64,000 bases of DNA, from assembly GCF_014633365.1 (NCBI RefSeq), contig NC_068350.1:30743119-30807118 (forward strand). Reading direction: 5' to 3'. A program made the translations under genes and the position numbers. The stretch is from Diospyros lotus. Lineage: Eukaryota > Streptophyta > Magnoliopsida > Ericales > Ebenaceae. This document shows positions 12,758-25,031 of the stretch, piece after piece. Numbering within the stretch: the first letter of the stretch is position 1; the number at the start of each line of letters is the position of its first letter. The notes beneath the pieces are model-generated. The model saw nothing but the letters and a program-made list of their open reading frames with translations. It had not been told where the DNA came from and did no database searches.

Positions 12758-13360
12758 TTAGGCAAGCTGATTAGACATCTTATCTTTCTTACAGCATATA
12801 ATACTCATCTTAGTCTTCAATTTAGCCATCCCATGTAGTATCAATTGAAGATCATCATCGCGAGACCGTTCTTCTTCTATGGGCTGAGATGATGAAGGTC
12901 TAGGTGCATTATGAGTGACGGGCTGCTCTTCCTCGTGGTCTTCATCAACTAACTTCATTTTCCTACTTCTTATCCATTCACCCTCTTCATTTTCCTTGAA
13001 GCCTATTCTCATTATAGTGACGGCATTAAGATGCTATGCTAGATTTATGTGAACTCTCCTAACATCGCCCAATCCTTAAACTTTGTTTACTATAACTTAA
13101 CTGATTTCCATTCCATAAGACAATGACCTTGTTTTGCTAGGGAAGGCCCTAATCATTTGATTTACCATTAATAAACACAAATTTGGTCTTCTCTTAGCTA
13201 TAATGCATTGCATGAGCCATGAGTCTTCTTTTGTGATTTGGGTAAAATTGCAACTCCTTGGCACTAAAACTAGAGTGCAAATGATGTGTAATAACCTATT
13301 ATGCAACATCCTGGAAGTATTTGAAATAAACTCCATAATTAAATCATCCTCAAAAACCAA
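12758..13360 (-). pseudogene. Degenerate env-like/plant transposon ORF of a SIRE-like element
   Basis: Two open segments lie upstream (minus strand) of the polypurine tract. One is acidic and Q/S/E-rich (RPSSSQPIEEERSRDDDLQL). The other reads SWLMQCIIAKRRPNLCLLMV, recalling the 'putative plant transposon protein' domain found in the extra ORF of SIRE/Maximus elements. Order and strand fit a SIRE 3' end. Several stops and frameshifts separate the pieces. Family assignment is from memory of motif flavour only. Confidence 0.4.
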
Positions 13361-13599
13361 TCTACATGCCGCTGCATAATTACAAGTTCATGTGGAATAT
13401 CCCTCACCCCGTTCAGGAATACCAAACATGTTATGGATCAAGTTTGTGTTTACCTCAAATTCTGTTGATCCTATGTTGGTTTTGAATCTCTTATCAGATT
13501 TTCTCCCATTGTAGACATTATTGCCATTTGAATAGAACACCTAAACCAAGTCTACAATGATGTCTACATGTAAAGTCATGAAATTCCACCAACCAAACT

Positions 13600-15090
13600 C
13601 TTTAAACGTGTCTATGTATGGAAAATTAATCGACTCTAGAAATTGAATATCTAAGAATTATCCAAGTAGTATCTCACAAAAGCCAACTTCGTGTTCAAAC
13701 CTCTCATTTTGATGAGAGTTGGAGAATAGTTCAATTGTGGGTTGAGATTATGTAATACTTGGGAAATTCTTAAGGTTATAAATGGAATGTTACGTAAGGG
13801 CAAGTGGAGTTTTTCGGAAGAATATGGGGCTATAGGATACACCATCACCGTTTTTGAGTAACCAAATTAACCGTAGGGAGGTCCCCAAAACCTAGATGTC
13901 TGAAGGAAATGATATAGCACTAATGAGAACTCCGAGACATGATTTTAGGAGTAAAAAGAAATTGGATCGAGAACGATTTCCGATATAGTTTCGATTCAGG
14001 CTAAAAAATTGAATCAGCATTAGAGACTTCCGAGAAGTCAACAAAACCATGGTAAGGCTTTGATTGTGGATGTAGAATAACCCTTGAGTGATCTCGAGTC
14101 AAAACGAAAGGACTTAGGATCAAATTGATCAATCGGGTCTAAGTGTAATTTGCTAATTTTGCCGGATGGAGGTTTAAATGACGTTATTTTGAATTTTCGG
14201 GGATGAAATAAAAAGATTAGAACTTGTGGGACATAATGGAAATATTAGAAAAATCAGGGGTTTTATGGAAGGGGCCGAAATGGCATTTGAAAGAAACAAA
14301 AGGGCCAAAGTATAATTAACCAAAGTACAGTGTGAACATTGCAAAATCAACCGTCGCACTATCACCGTGGAAAATCCATGTTTCCGGGGATGGGAAGACC
14401 GAGGGTGCCTTGGGAAAGGTTGTATACGGCGAATGGATGCTTGGGGGCCAATCCTTGGCTGGTGATTAGTCGAGAAATGGTTGGTTTTGTCTATAAAAGG
14501 GGGCTGAGAGTTTCAGAATTTTTGCATAAAATTGCTCGCATTTTAGTTTGAATCAAGCATCAAGGATAGGGGGCTTTTATTCTCGGGGCGCCGAGGATCA
14601 TTTCTGGAGATTTTGGTGAGTGGTTCGATTCTAGTCTTACCCTTTGTCTTGAAAGTGGTTTGGTGTGCGCGTAGTGGGTTCAGGTGAGTGATTCTACCCT
14701 CCCGAGCTTAGGTTGCATGTGTTTGGACTAGTTCCCACGAGTGATTATATCCTCCAGAACTTGGGTTGTATCGTGTAGGGGTTTTACTTAAAGTATTTGT
14801 GGTATCATATGCATATTGAACATGTGATATATTACATCAACTGTTTTTACCTATAAAAGAGTCGGTGCATGGCATGTGATTTTCATATCATTGTGGTGTT
14901 GAATTCGTGTCATTGTTATGTCTGTGAGGACAAGATGGGGTGGGTCTGCTTGAGAATGGGGCAAGGTTAATCCCAGTGATCGGGTGACAGGGACAGGCAC
15001 CTTGGGATTAAGTATGTCGTGGCAAGATCAATCCAATGGTGTGTGGAATGGATTTTCCACATGAGATTGAGTATGCCAGGGAGATTTCTC
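13600..15090 (+). mobile_element. LTR-retrotransposon LTR-like region
   Basis: Noncoding sequence with LTR features on the plus strand: a TATA-like tctataaaagggg at about 14491, followed by a transcribed-leader-like GC-richer stretch and repeated 'gtgagtg' phrases. It is probably a gypsy LTR fragment; ends and target duplication are not visible. Confidence 0.35.
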
Positions 15091-16310
15091 AAGATAAACG
15101 CGTTGCATGTTCGAAACCTATATAGTATGTTTTGAAACCTCTATCATTTCTGTCAACAGAGCATTTAAAAACTATGTTGCATATGTTTTGAAATATGTTT
15201 TTGAAGTATGTTTCGAAACCTTCATAGCATCTTTCGAAACATCTGACTCTGTCAGCAGAATATTTGAGAAACTGACATGTTTTTGCATTTTAATTCAAAA
15301 GCTATTTAAAAGTTATCCTTCGACTTAATCTCCATACCCTGATGTTTCAATTTCAAATATTTTGAAAGTGGAGAATAAAACAAAATCATTTTGTTTTTAA
15401 AGCATTGTCTCTTTCTCATTCTATCTCTAAGTGCATTATCAGCTGTAAAGGCTGGATATTTTTGAAACATATGGTGTATGTTTTGAAACCTCAGTGTAAA
15501 AGAATGTTGTTTCGAAACCTATTTTATCATCTTGTCTCTAACAATTATAATTAGCCAAAATTCTATTTCTTGGTATATATATCAGTTCTTTGAAAACAAG
15601 AAGCACTTCTTACAAGCATTAATACGAGAACACACATACAAGAGACATTGATACATTCACAAGCACAAGTGAACAAAATCATTTCAACAAGCTCTCAAAG
15701 AAGGTCCATTCAATCAATCTTTGGTGTGCATTGTGGTGTGAAAGGAGAAGCAAACTAAAATCGACATCTCATCCTTCTAAGATCTACTCACCTCATACCA
15801 ATAAGTTTGTATAACCATTTGGTAAGGTATTCCATTACATTAAATCTATTGGTTGTAAAAGATAAAGTTTTATTTATCTTGCTATTGGTTGTAAGGTTTT
15901 GAGATTAGCCTTAAAACTAATTGTGGTGTAAGGTTTGAGTTGAACCATAAAAACTCATCGTGTACAAAGTTTTAGGGTGAATCGTGGTAAAACCCTTGTT
16001 GTGGTTGATTACTAGTAAAAGTGATTGTGTTTGAAAATTCTTCAAGTGGGTAAACTTGAAGGTAGTGGACTAGGCGGGATGCCGAACCACTATAAATCTC
16101 GTGTGCAATTGCTTCACTATTTTATTTGCTTATTCTCATTGTTCATGCTTTCAAAAGAAACATTTTCAAAAGCTAAAAGTTTCAAAATAAGCAAAATAGA
16201 GAGGAAGGTTTTGAAACATACTCTCTTAGGTTTCTAAACATACTTAACAAAAATGTTGGTTTCGAAATATACAAAAATTTAAAGTATTTTGGCACAAAAA
16301 AAAAAGATTA
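15090..16310 (+). mobile_element. SIRE/Maximus-like copia LTR, plus strand
   Basis: Carries a cluster of TTTCGAAACC/TTTTGAAACC words (15112-15520), a TATA-type tatatatatcag near 15574, and near its 3' end the hallmark ccgaaccactataaatctcg (16084-16103). That hallmark is the plus-strand counterpart of the minus-strand motif at 7900-7920. Internal retrotransposon genes are absent, so this is a solo LTR or fragment. Boundaries are approximate. Confidence 0.5.
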
Positions 16311-16432
16311 TAAGAACTCTTTTCAAATTGAAAAACTTTTACTTTCAATTGAATTCAATCATCATTTTTCCTTGCTGAGGAATATAGTAACTTGCCATGA
16401 AAAATGACCAATTTCTACCCAAATTCTAGCTT

Positions 16433-17262
16433 TTGTAGTGTTTGATTAACCAATTTTTCCATGAAAAATATTTTCTCACTTTGGCTCACGTGACCCTCTT
16501 TTCCCACTTTTACTAGAATTCATTTTCCCATGGGAGGGCTGGAATAGATTTTCCAGGCAAAGAAAGATGGAGCGATCTGGCAGAAGCAGAAAAGAGGAAG
16601 AGTGGCCGAACGAGAGGGTGAGCGAAAGAGAGGGCGATCGAGGGGACAACGACGATGGCAACAGAGGAAGCTCGACAGTGGCAATGGAAGTAACAGTGTC
16701 ATTGGCGAATGACAAAATAGATGAAGAGGGACTCCAGAAATGGCGATGCAGACGGTAGCGATAACAGAGATGAGTTATGGACGGTGTCATTGGCGATGGC
16801 GAGATCTATAGTGAGCATGGAAGCAGAAGAAGATGAGGAGAAGATGATGGTGGTGGCGAGATCTACGAAGAGGATGGAAGAACAAGATGAGGAGGAGGAG
16901 GAGTCAATGGTGGGGGCAGAGATGATGGATGTGAATGGTTATGATGGAGGCGGCAAGATCTGCAGTAAGTGATGGAGTCGGTGACTGACAATGTTGACGG
17001 TGGCGACGATAAAGGTAGTGAAGGCAGCTATGGGGGCAGCGGCGACCATGGCATCCTTAAGTTGTATGTATATATATTTGTTTTTTTAAATATTTTATGT
17101 AATAGATTTAATTTATTTTTAAACAATTTCTTAGAATTCAATTAAGCCAATCAAATACCTTCAAATGATATTTTGCCTAGAATTTAATTCTAGGTAATTC
17201 AATTCTCTGAAATTCATTTTCTTTCCACTCAAATTTTACCATTACAATCAAACGCACCATTA
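16433..17262. mobile_element. Possible non-autonomous DNA element with weak inverted ends
   Basis: gtagtgtttgattaacc at the left and aatcaaacgcaccatta at the right form an imperfect inverted pair around a purine-rich core (16567-16970) whose open frames are Glu/Arg/Asp low complexity. The layout resembles the terminal-inverted-repeat element at 40784-42322. No target duplication was identified. Confidence 0.3.
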
Positions 17263-19204
17263 TTTCTAGATGTTTAGAAAACAATTATATGGGTTACAAT
17301 GGAACCTCCATATTTTCTCTCATGATCTCTATAGTCGAAACAAGGCAGTTGAAATATGGCCAAACTAGTGGTGGTTTAGCTAGTGGTTGTCATTTTTTGC
17401 CGAGTACGAGAGGGCAAGAAGAAAAATATGAAGAATAATGGAAGAGGAAAAATAAGAAAATTAAAAAAAGACAATAAAGAGGAAGCCATGGTCGAACCCA
17501 CTTATTTAGCCATAATTGTCATTACATGCGAGAAAGAGAGAGGAGGGTCAATGTGATAATTTGTGAATGATATATGTTATCTTTATCTATCACATCAGTA
17601 ATTAACAATGAAAATATATTAATGTTAAAAATAACGTAGCATTAAATTAAGTACAAAGTTGAATATAATTAATAAAATTAAAAAGTGATTCTAAAATTAA
17701 AAATACAAAAAATTAATATTTTTTATGTAAATAACCCTTTATTTAAGTATTTTTAAAATACAATTGAGATTTGATCCAAGCCATATTGCAATGGTATAAT
17801 TTAACATTTCGAAACAAATATATATATATATATACAGGTTTGATCTCTTGCCCGCGTTGGGCATTCCTTATGTAGTGGCCCACTACCGGATAGTCCCGCT
17901 AGCATAGGATATCCAAAAGGAGGTCATCACAAGTGTGATATAGAACAATAACATACAACACCATAATACTATCCTTAGATAAACTCAGCGGAAGCTAACA
18001 TAAAGGTTTACAACATCTTAGACCATAGTCTAAACAAAATAAAATACAAGGGCACTAACAAATTTTACAACATAAAATTTCCTCACACTTGCCCTCATCA
18101 CAAATGCTAACATAGACCATCTAATTTGGAAGGTCTCTGTACACTTCTAACCCTAGGCTTTAGCCCCACTGGGCTCGCCCCCAACCACTGCTCTACTTGT
18201 ACCTGGAATGATATGAGAGTAAACAAGGTGAGCCACAAGGCTCAGCAAGTGTATTTATAAAGCATGGAGATATAGAATCAAAGGCAGGGATAATCAAGAT
18301 AGAATAAACAACTCTATGAGGAGATATTAGTATAACGCGACTCATAAGTTCTCGATTTACATTAATTTCCCATGCCGTGATTATTACATATATTATGCAC
18401 TCGTTCCCATGCTCATGCATATGCACCAATAGTAGGGAATTTTTCTGCATAATTCTCAAGGCTCTCACGGCCTATATATATATATCCATTCATGAATATA
18501 TATGCATCATGAAAATACATCAACAAATGATAACAATTTGAGCCACGCCTTCTGGGTTGATGGCCACCTCACCCGCGTCAAGCGCTCATAGGATATCCTT
18601 TCTCATCCACGGACTTAGCCGTCACGCAAAATAATAGGTGCGCAAATCAGTATAATCATGCATCACATATGCATATCCCTATTTCATGTCAATCCTCAAT
18701 GATTAAGAAAAATCTCAAATCATGCTTAACATGCACAATTACATAAATTAAAGTGTGCACTATCTTATGATCACAGGGTAAATTTTAATACATTTATTGA
18801 CTCATACTTATAGAAATGTCCAAACCAATATTTATGGTATATTTTTACCCCAATAATAATCGCAAGGAATCAAAATTTATACATGCAAGAAACACTAAAT
18901 CTTGCATGATACTAGACCCTAATGAATAAATGTCATTCCTTAAGAAATGTAGGGTGACACAAAACCCTATTTAGATTTTTGCAATGTTCAACAAGAAAAC
19001 GAATTAATATTGCAAGATTTATCGAAATAAGGAAAATAAAACCCTTTTATCCAACAATGAGGGTTATCAAGAATAATTCAAAAAAACAATGGAAGAACTA
19101 TACAAAAATTATAATTTTAAACGTAGGAAGGATAGACTACATAGGAAGAGTTGAATAACAACATATTTCAGAAATTTTCAGATTTCAAGCATATTTTCAA
19201 AAAT

Positions 19205-19930
19205 CCAATCTGGGCTCAATATTTGGTCAAATACCACAAACGATATACCAAATCAAAGCCTAATGAGTCTAGTTTCTGGAACATCAACTGGATTTGAAAT
19301 CGGAAATAACCACAAGGAGATATTCCACAAAAACCAAAACAAGGCAGAATTTGTAATAGTAATTTACAGAATTCTACATAGAATTCAACAAGGTTGTTAT
19401 GGGTACAAATCATAACCAAAAATTTCAAATCTTATACCGAATAGAAGCCCATGAAGTCTATTTTATAGAAAAAATAAATGGATCACAATTTGGATATAAC
19501 CACAGAGCATTATACCCTAAAAACCGAATCAAGAACAGATTATTCAAAAACAGAGCAGAAAATTTCCAGATTCTGGGCAAGAATTTACAAGGATACTGTA
19601 GGCTCAAAACACAGCCAAAAATTCTAAAAATTTTATCAAATGAATATTATCAAGTCTAGTTTATATAGAAACAAACGGATCTTGAATCGGATATAACCAC
19701 AGAGAGTTATACCCTAAAGAGTACAACAAGGTCAGTTTACTCGAAAGCAGTAAAATTTCCAGATCTTAGTAGGGATTTACAAGGCTATAACATGATCAAA
19801 TCTTAGTCAAACAATTCGATTCTTGTGTCTAAAATGAAGCTTAAGATGTCTAGTTTACAACACAACAAATGGATCTCAATTTGGATATAAACACAAGGAG
19901 TTATAGACCAAAGAACATAACATGGTCAGT
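19205..19930. repeat. Four diverged repeats of about 194 bp inside the solo LTR
   Basis: Units are marked by ggatataaccacag-like phrases at 19301, 19491, 19688 and 19882 (spacings 190, 197, 194). Each carries an upstream aaatcttat/agtctagttta block and a downstream ttataccctaaa block. Divergence is substantial. Confidence 0.7.
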
Positions 19931-20463
19931 GAATCCGAGAATAAGAATTTAAGAGCAACAACTTAAAAATGAAGGAAACAAGCCTTCTAAGATGAAAACA
20001 AGGTTGAAGAACTTGCATTAAAATATAATCAAGAGAAGAAGAACTTACACAATCATAAGGAGAAGGAGAAGAAGAAGAAGAAGAAGAAGATCTTGAATTT
20101 GAAACAAGAATGAAGGGAACTTGCCTTAGATGGTTGCAAATCCAAAGAGATGAAGACACCCCTTGAAATTGAAAATTCCATAGTCTCCACTTAAAGCTTC
20201 AATGAAGAAGAACAACGGAAGAAGAAGAGACAATCGGGAGAGGGAGAAGAAGAAGGGAACAAGAAAGTAAGAAGAAAGAAAAGAAGGGAAAAAATGTGGG
20301 AGACTTGTCTCCCAACTCCTTTCAATCTATCTCCCTTTTAATTTTCTCTAATTTGCCCTTCATACTAACACACACAATTCACATATCTCTTATCCATTTT
20401 GGTCATTTTACCATTTTCTTAATCTTTTTTTCTTTTTAATTAAGATACCATTATCTATGCCCA

Positions 20464-20530
20464 TAGCCCAAGCCCAAGTCAAAATATATATATAGCCCAA
20501 GCCCAAGTCAAAATATATATATAGCCCAAT
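20464..20530. repeat. 29 bp tandem repeat
   Basis: tagcccaagcccaagtcaaa followed by an AT run is repeated at 20464 and 20493, with a partial third copy at 20522. Confidence 0.9.
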
Positions 20531-20809
20531 CCAACTAAGGCCCAATGGACTTTTTTTGAGATTTGGGTTCAACCCAATTCATTTACACTTAAGATTTAAT
20601 TATTTATCAATGGTCTAATTCAAATAAGGCCCAAACCCATTTAGCCCACAACTTTGAGACTTTTTCACACCAAATATTATTTTCATTAATTTACCCCCAT
20701 TACCAACTCATATAATATTTTTAACAATTAATTAATAAAGACAACAACTCTAATGTGCAAACTAAAATACCCATAACACCTAGACCCACTAACGGGTCGT
20801 TACACCTTA

Positions 20810-21187
20810 TGTTGCCCAACATGAACGTATCACTTCCAAATGAATTCAAGACATCACCTCCACCCCCTGAACACCCCCCTTGAACGCACCTTTCTTACCC
20901 CCCTGAACACCCCCCTTGAACGCACCTTTCTTACCCCCCTGAACACCTCATTGAACCCAACGATGACACATGACGCATTTTAATATTTTTTAAATATTAT
21001 TATAATATATTTTAATATCATATTTTTATTTATTATACAATATTATAAATAAATTACAACTTAAGAATATTTTATAAAAGACAAATTTGATATATTACTC
21101 ATATCGAGCATTGTTTATGTTGCTCGACGCGAATGCGGACATCGACTTAAAACAAACGAACCATCACGAAAAATAATTATTGAAATT
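20810..21187 (+). repeat. Left terminal inverted repeat of the Mutator-like element
   Basis: Begins just after the solo LTR and its target duplication. Landmarks are aacgtatcact, the C-rich ttgaacgcacc block, ttgaacccaacg, the AT-rich core, and tgctcgacgcgaatg. It is the inverted counterpart of 24712-25031. It contains a local 36 bp tandem triplication absent from the right arm. Confidence 0.8.
20865..20948. repeat. 36 bp tandem repeat in the left terminal repeat
   Basis: ccctgaacacc recurs at about 20865, 20901 and 20937 with intervening ttgaacgcacctttcttacc. The right arm has one corresponding unit, so the expansion happened after the two arms diverged. Confidence 0.85.
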
Positions 21188-21387
21188 CATATAAGAAGCA
21201 TCATAATTGCGTTACTGGCAATACTTGTGAACTCATCATTCTACATTCCATCAAAAGAATACTGGGGATGATATGAGTCATCCAAACCATCCGACCTGAA
21301 AAGATTGAAAAAAATGGTAATATGAGATGCGTAATACAACTTGTAAAATGAGTTAAATTAGTTCGAAGAAATAATTTGAAAAATACA

Positions 21388-23535
21388 TTACCTATCATGC
21401 AACATCGGGCAAGTCCTTTTGTCGTGGCCACTAATGTTACAAATGCAACATGTTCTACTAGATTGGGACGTCATTGCCTTCTCTTTTGATGACTTTAATC
21501 GTTTCCCACACCCTTTCGTTCTAACAGCATTCGGATCACATACTACTTGGGGCTTCTTACGACTTTTGCTCTTATTTCTGCTCATCTCGATATTTTCACT
21601 ATTGTTAATATCTTTAAGCCTAATGTGCAAACGTTCAAATTCATCCAATAGAAAGGTGTTGAGAGCATTTATTAAAGACGCGTCATCAACCAACAACGAA
21701 GCCTTGTGTGATAGTAACCCATGCCTAGCCATTAATGATTGGCTAGAACCCTCATCGACTGATAAACCAGCTAAAGGTTCATGTACGGGTCCAACCTTTG
21801 TATTCTTTGTCCACTTCTTTAAAATATATTTCTCCGGTAATAACAACATTTGTTTTTTCTTTAAATAACATAGCATGTGTCGGCATGGATAATCGTCGAA
21901 CTGAAATATTTGACAACTGCATGATATGAAATCGTACTCTGAATAATTAGCTCTCGATGCCTATCAAAATTCTTCCCTTGCTCAAAACGCTCAACGTTGT
22001 ACACCTTAGCATTTACGAAACTTGATTTCTTTGAACAAATGTATAAGTTGCTTTGCTCAACTTCCTTCTGGAACAATACAAATATATGCTTCGTATATAT
22101 CTATACCATTTGTTGCACCATCGTAACAACTGAGGTCAGCCTTGATTGTTCATTGAGATCAATATGGTTGGCAACTAATTCCTCATGGCGTTGATAAGCT
22201 AATGCCCTATTGAAACGTGTGATAAAGTCCATCAATGAGTTATTTCTGTTGACATATCTCTTAAAAAATGAGTGATTGCTCTCAACCCTTTGGTTGCTAA
22301 ACATTCTTGCACTGAATACATGTTTGACATAAGTTGGTACCCATCGATTACGTATTTCGTACATGTTGATCAACCATTCATTATTGCTCAAATTGGTGGT
22401 CTCCATTATCTCAGTCCGTTGTTGTTCAAACTCCTTGGGTGATTCAGACTGTTTAATGATATTCACCAGCATGTGATATTGCTCTTTATACAGCATGACA
22501 TTGATTTTTTTTTTTAAAACTTGTTCAAAATATGCCACAGGCAAAGTCGATGCAGAGTGAATGGCAACACCATCAAGATAGCCTTTAAAATTACAACGTA
22601 TTGATTAGTGATTATAACAATGGGGGCGTTTGATTTGGCATGGCTTCTAAGAATTTCGAGAACAACCAAACAAATGATTCGGTCGTCTCATCACTCAATA
22701 ATCCATAACCAAAGATAATGGTCTGGCCATGGTGGTTTACACCAACAAATGGGGCAAAAATCATCGAGTACTTGTTGGTGTTGTAGGTTGTATTGAACAC
22801 CACGACATCGCCAAAGAAGGCATATGATCTTCTTGACTCAGAATTAGCCAAAAAACAATGAATCATCCTATTGTCCGAGTCCGTATCGTAATCAAAGAAA
22901 AAGTTTGGATTTTTTTCTCTCTCAAATGTGAAATGCTCGATTAGTGTTTTAGCATCATGTCCCATTTGTTGTTGACGTAAATCCCTTTCATGGTTCCTGA
23001 TATCTCTCTCAGTACAACCCATTGATGATGGACTGCCCAACTCTATCTCCATGAGTCGTAATTGTTGACATGTTGGTATATTGGCTTTCGAAAATTGTTG
23101 AGCAAGTGTCTTTTTGGTGGCTAAGACATTTCGGTGTGATCTTAACAAATGTACTCTGCTAGGAATAGTTAGACCATGGTTATGTTTCTCCACAGATTGT
23201 CTAACCACCAAACTATTGCTAGTTTGTTACTGCACCACTGATAATCTTGCATTGCACCCAACTTGTGCGTGTCCATGGTTTCTTTTGGCAACTCGTGGCA
23301 TAGCATTTTTACGACCCATTTGATAAGTCTCGTCTATTTTTCCCTCCTTAGAGCAAACAAATAACTTCCATATGGTTTCACCCGTTTCCTTATTTTTTTT
23401 TACTATTTGCGATTTGAGTGCTAAAACCCGCTTCTCGTGCATATGCATTATAAAAAGTGTACGCATCCTCATGTGATTCAAATACCTGGCCAATTTTTTG
23501 AATTCGACCAATAAAAACTTGAGGAAGATACACAT
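21388..23535 (-). pseudogene. Degenerate FAR1/MuDR-type transposase
   Basis: Reading 3' to 5' on the plus strand: a FAR1-type DNA-binding segment (23227-23535, VCSKEGK...CNARLSV), a MULE transposase core (22612-23211), its continuation (22101-22544, including SNHSFFKRYVNRNNSLMDFI), a SWIM zinc finger CSCQIFQFDDYPCRH (about 21870-21930), and a CX2CX4HX4C knuckle ending RTCPMLHDR near 21388. It is broken by frameshifts near 21870-21960 and 22545-22612. The two aspartates expected in the FDTTY and ITDQD motifs read as Asn (FNTTY, IITNQ), so catalysis should be lost. Flanking long inverted repeats show it is a transposon gene rather than a domesticated FRS gene. Confidence 0.8.
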
Positions 23536-24700
23536 TATCAGAACTTTGCGATTCCATCCCTACAAAAAAAGTTGCGCTCTAGTTAGAAATAACATATTAG
23601 GACAACACAAGACATATTAATAAATTAACCACAAAGTAGGATTTTAATACTACTAGTAAATAACAATGTTTATTAGGCAAAATGAGGGAGATAAAATTTA
23701 TAAAAAACTTTTTATTATGTGCCAGTTAATTAATGATTTTCTAAACTGGAGAAAATTAATACTCTAAACCTGATGAAAATTAAATATAAACAAGTGTCAT
23801 TTAAGCAAAAAGAGGAGCGAAAACAAAATACAAAATATGAATAATATACCAAATGTGGTGACATAATGAAATATATTAAGGTAAGAAGAGATGAAAAATA
23901 AACTACCAAAATCAATAAAAATAATAAGGTGAGAAATCTTCAAGAATGTGGTGTTTAAATGGAGTGAAATTCCACAAGAAAACTAAGATTTAAATACTGA
24001 TGCGAAAATGAGATTTCTAATTTGGGGGTAGGGGGCTAGTTGACATGATTTTACTGAGAGAGAGATTTTGATTTGGGGGTGAAGGGCCAACTGACATAAT
24101 TTTACTAAAAATGGGAATGATTCTGATGTAAGAGTGGGGGTCGGCTAATATAAGAGAGTTTTGATTTGAGAGGGGTAGGGGCCGATTGATTTGAGGGTGA
24201 GAGTGACTGATACATTAAGAATTATGATTTAACAGTGGGGGCAGCTAATATAAGAGAGTTTTGATTTGAAAGAGTAGGGGCCGATTGATTTGAGGGTGGG
24301 GTCAACGTGCACATTAATTTTATTCTTAGAAATTGTTCTGATTCAGGGTGGGGGCTTGAGGATTGTTCGCACGCATGCGTGTGTGTGTGTGGGGGGAGGG
24401 GTAATAAGGGGGTTGAAAAATGAAAATTTAAATAAAAAAATTGTTTGGCTAACACTTAAAATCTCATTGAAAAAATAAAAAGTAAAAGAAATCAAAAATT
24501 GAAGGGATTTTTTAATAAAAAAAGTCTAATTTTATTGAAAGAGAAAAAAATTACAATAAAACACATTAAAAATTCTTTTAATTATTTTAGAATCTAAACA
24601 AAATAAAATAAATACTAGATAGATAGATGACTATTTTATTAATTAAAATTATAATTTTTATTTAAATTTTTTCGTTAAATTGAAGTTTTTGAAATTAAAA
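23536..24700. other. Interior of the Mutator-like element without gene
   Basis: Between the transposase relic and the right terminal repeat. 24000-24370 contains several diverged copies of a gatttgggggt/ggggccgattgatttgagggtg phrase, followed by a GT run and a G-rich patch (24372-24408). No coding potential is supported. Confidence 0.5.
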
Positions 24701-24711
24701 ATTTAAATTTT

Positions 24712-25031
24712 AATAATTATTTTTCGTAATGATTTATTTGTTTTAAGTTAATATCCACATTCACGTCAAGCAACATAAATAATGCTTGATATGAGTAATG
24801 TATTAAAATTTTCTTTTATAAAATATTTTTAAATTGTAATTTATTTATAATATTATATAATAATTACAAATATGATATTAAAATATATTATAATAATATT
24901 TAAAAAAATTAAATGCAACATATTTCTTCGTTGGGTTCAAGGGGTTAGGGGGGTGCGTTCAAGAGGGGTGTTTAGGAGGTGGGGGCTGTCTTAGAGTGAC
25001 ACGTTTGCGTTGAAGTAGAATATCAAACTTT
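24712..25031 (-). repeat. Right terminal inverted repeat of the Mutator-like element
   Basis: Reverse complement of the left arm: cattcacgtcaagcaacata, the AT-rich core, cgttgggttcaagg, ggtgcgttcaagagg, and agtgacacgtttgcgttg at the outer edge. Differences from the left arm are largely C/T and G/A. Confidence 0.8.

Larger units (their letters stand above)
17871..20804 (-). mobile_element. Solo LTR of a large gypsy element (Tekay/Del-like), 2934 bp
   Basis: Exactly flanked by the 5 bp direct repeat CCTTA (17866-17870 and 20805-20809), with plus-strand ends TGTAGTGG and GGTCGTTACA. On the minus strand it begins TGTAACGACCCG, a start familiar from Tekay/Del-type LTRs. No protein-coding relic is inside. 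A ggtgagccacaaggctcag phrase (18227-18245) also fits this LTR class. It inserted into the left arm of the Mutator-like element, so it is younger than that element. Confidence 0.75.

Noticed and set aside
16476..16972. Several overlapping ORFs rich in Glu/Arg or Ser/Leu
   Set aside because: Produced by a purine-rich strand read in both directions; no conserved motif.
21419..21868. 149-codon plus-strand ORF
   Set aside because: It is the antisense shadow of the FAR1-type transposase C-terminus, which has recognisable zinc motifs on the minus strand.
21388..23535. Domesticated FAR1/FRS transcription factor
   Set aside because: Frameshifts, lost catalytic residues and flanking long inverted repeats indicate a dead transposon gene.
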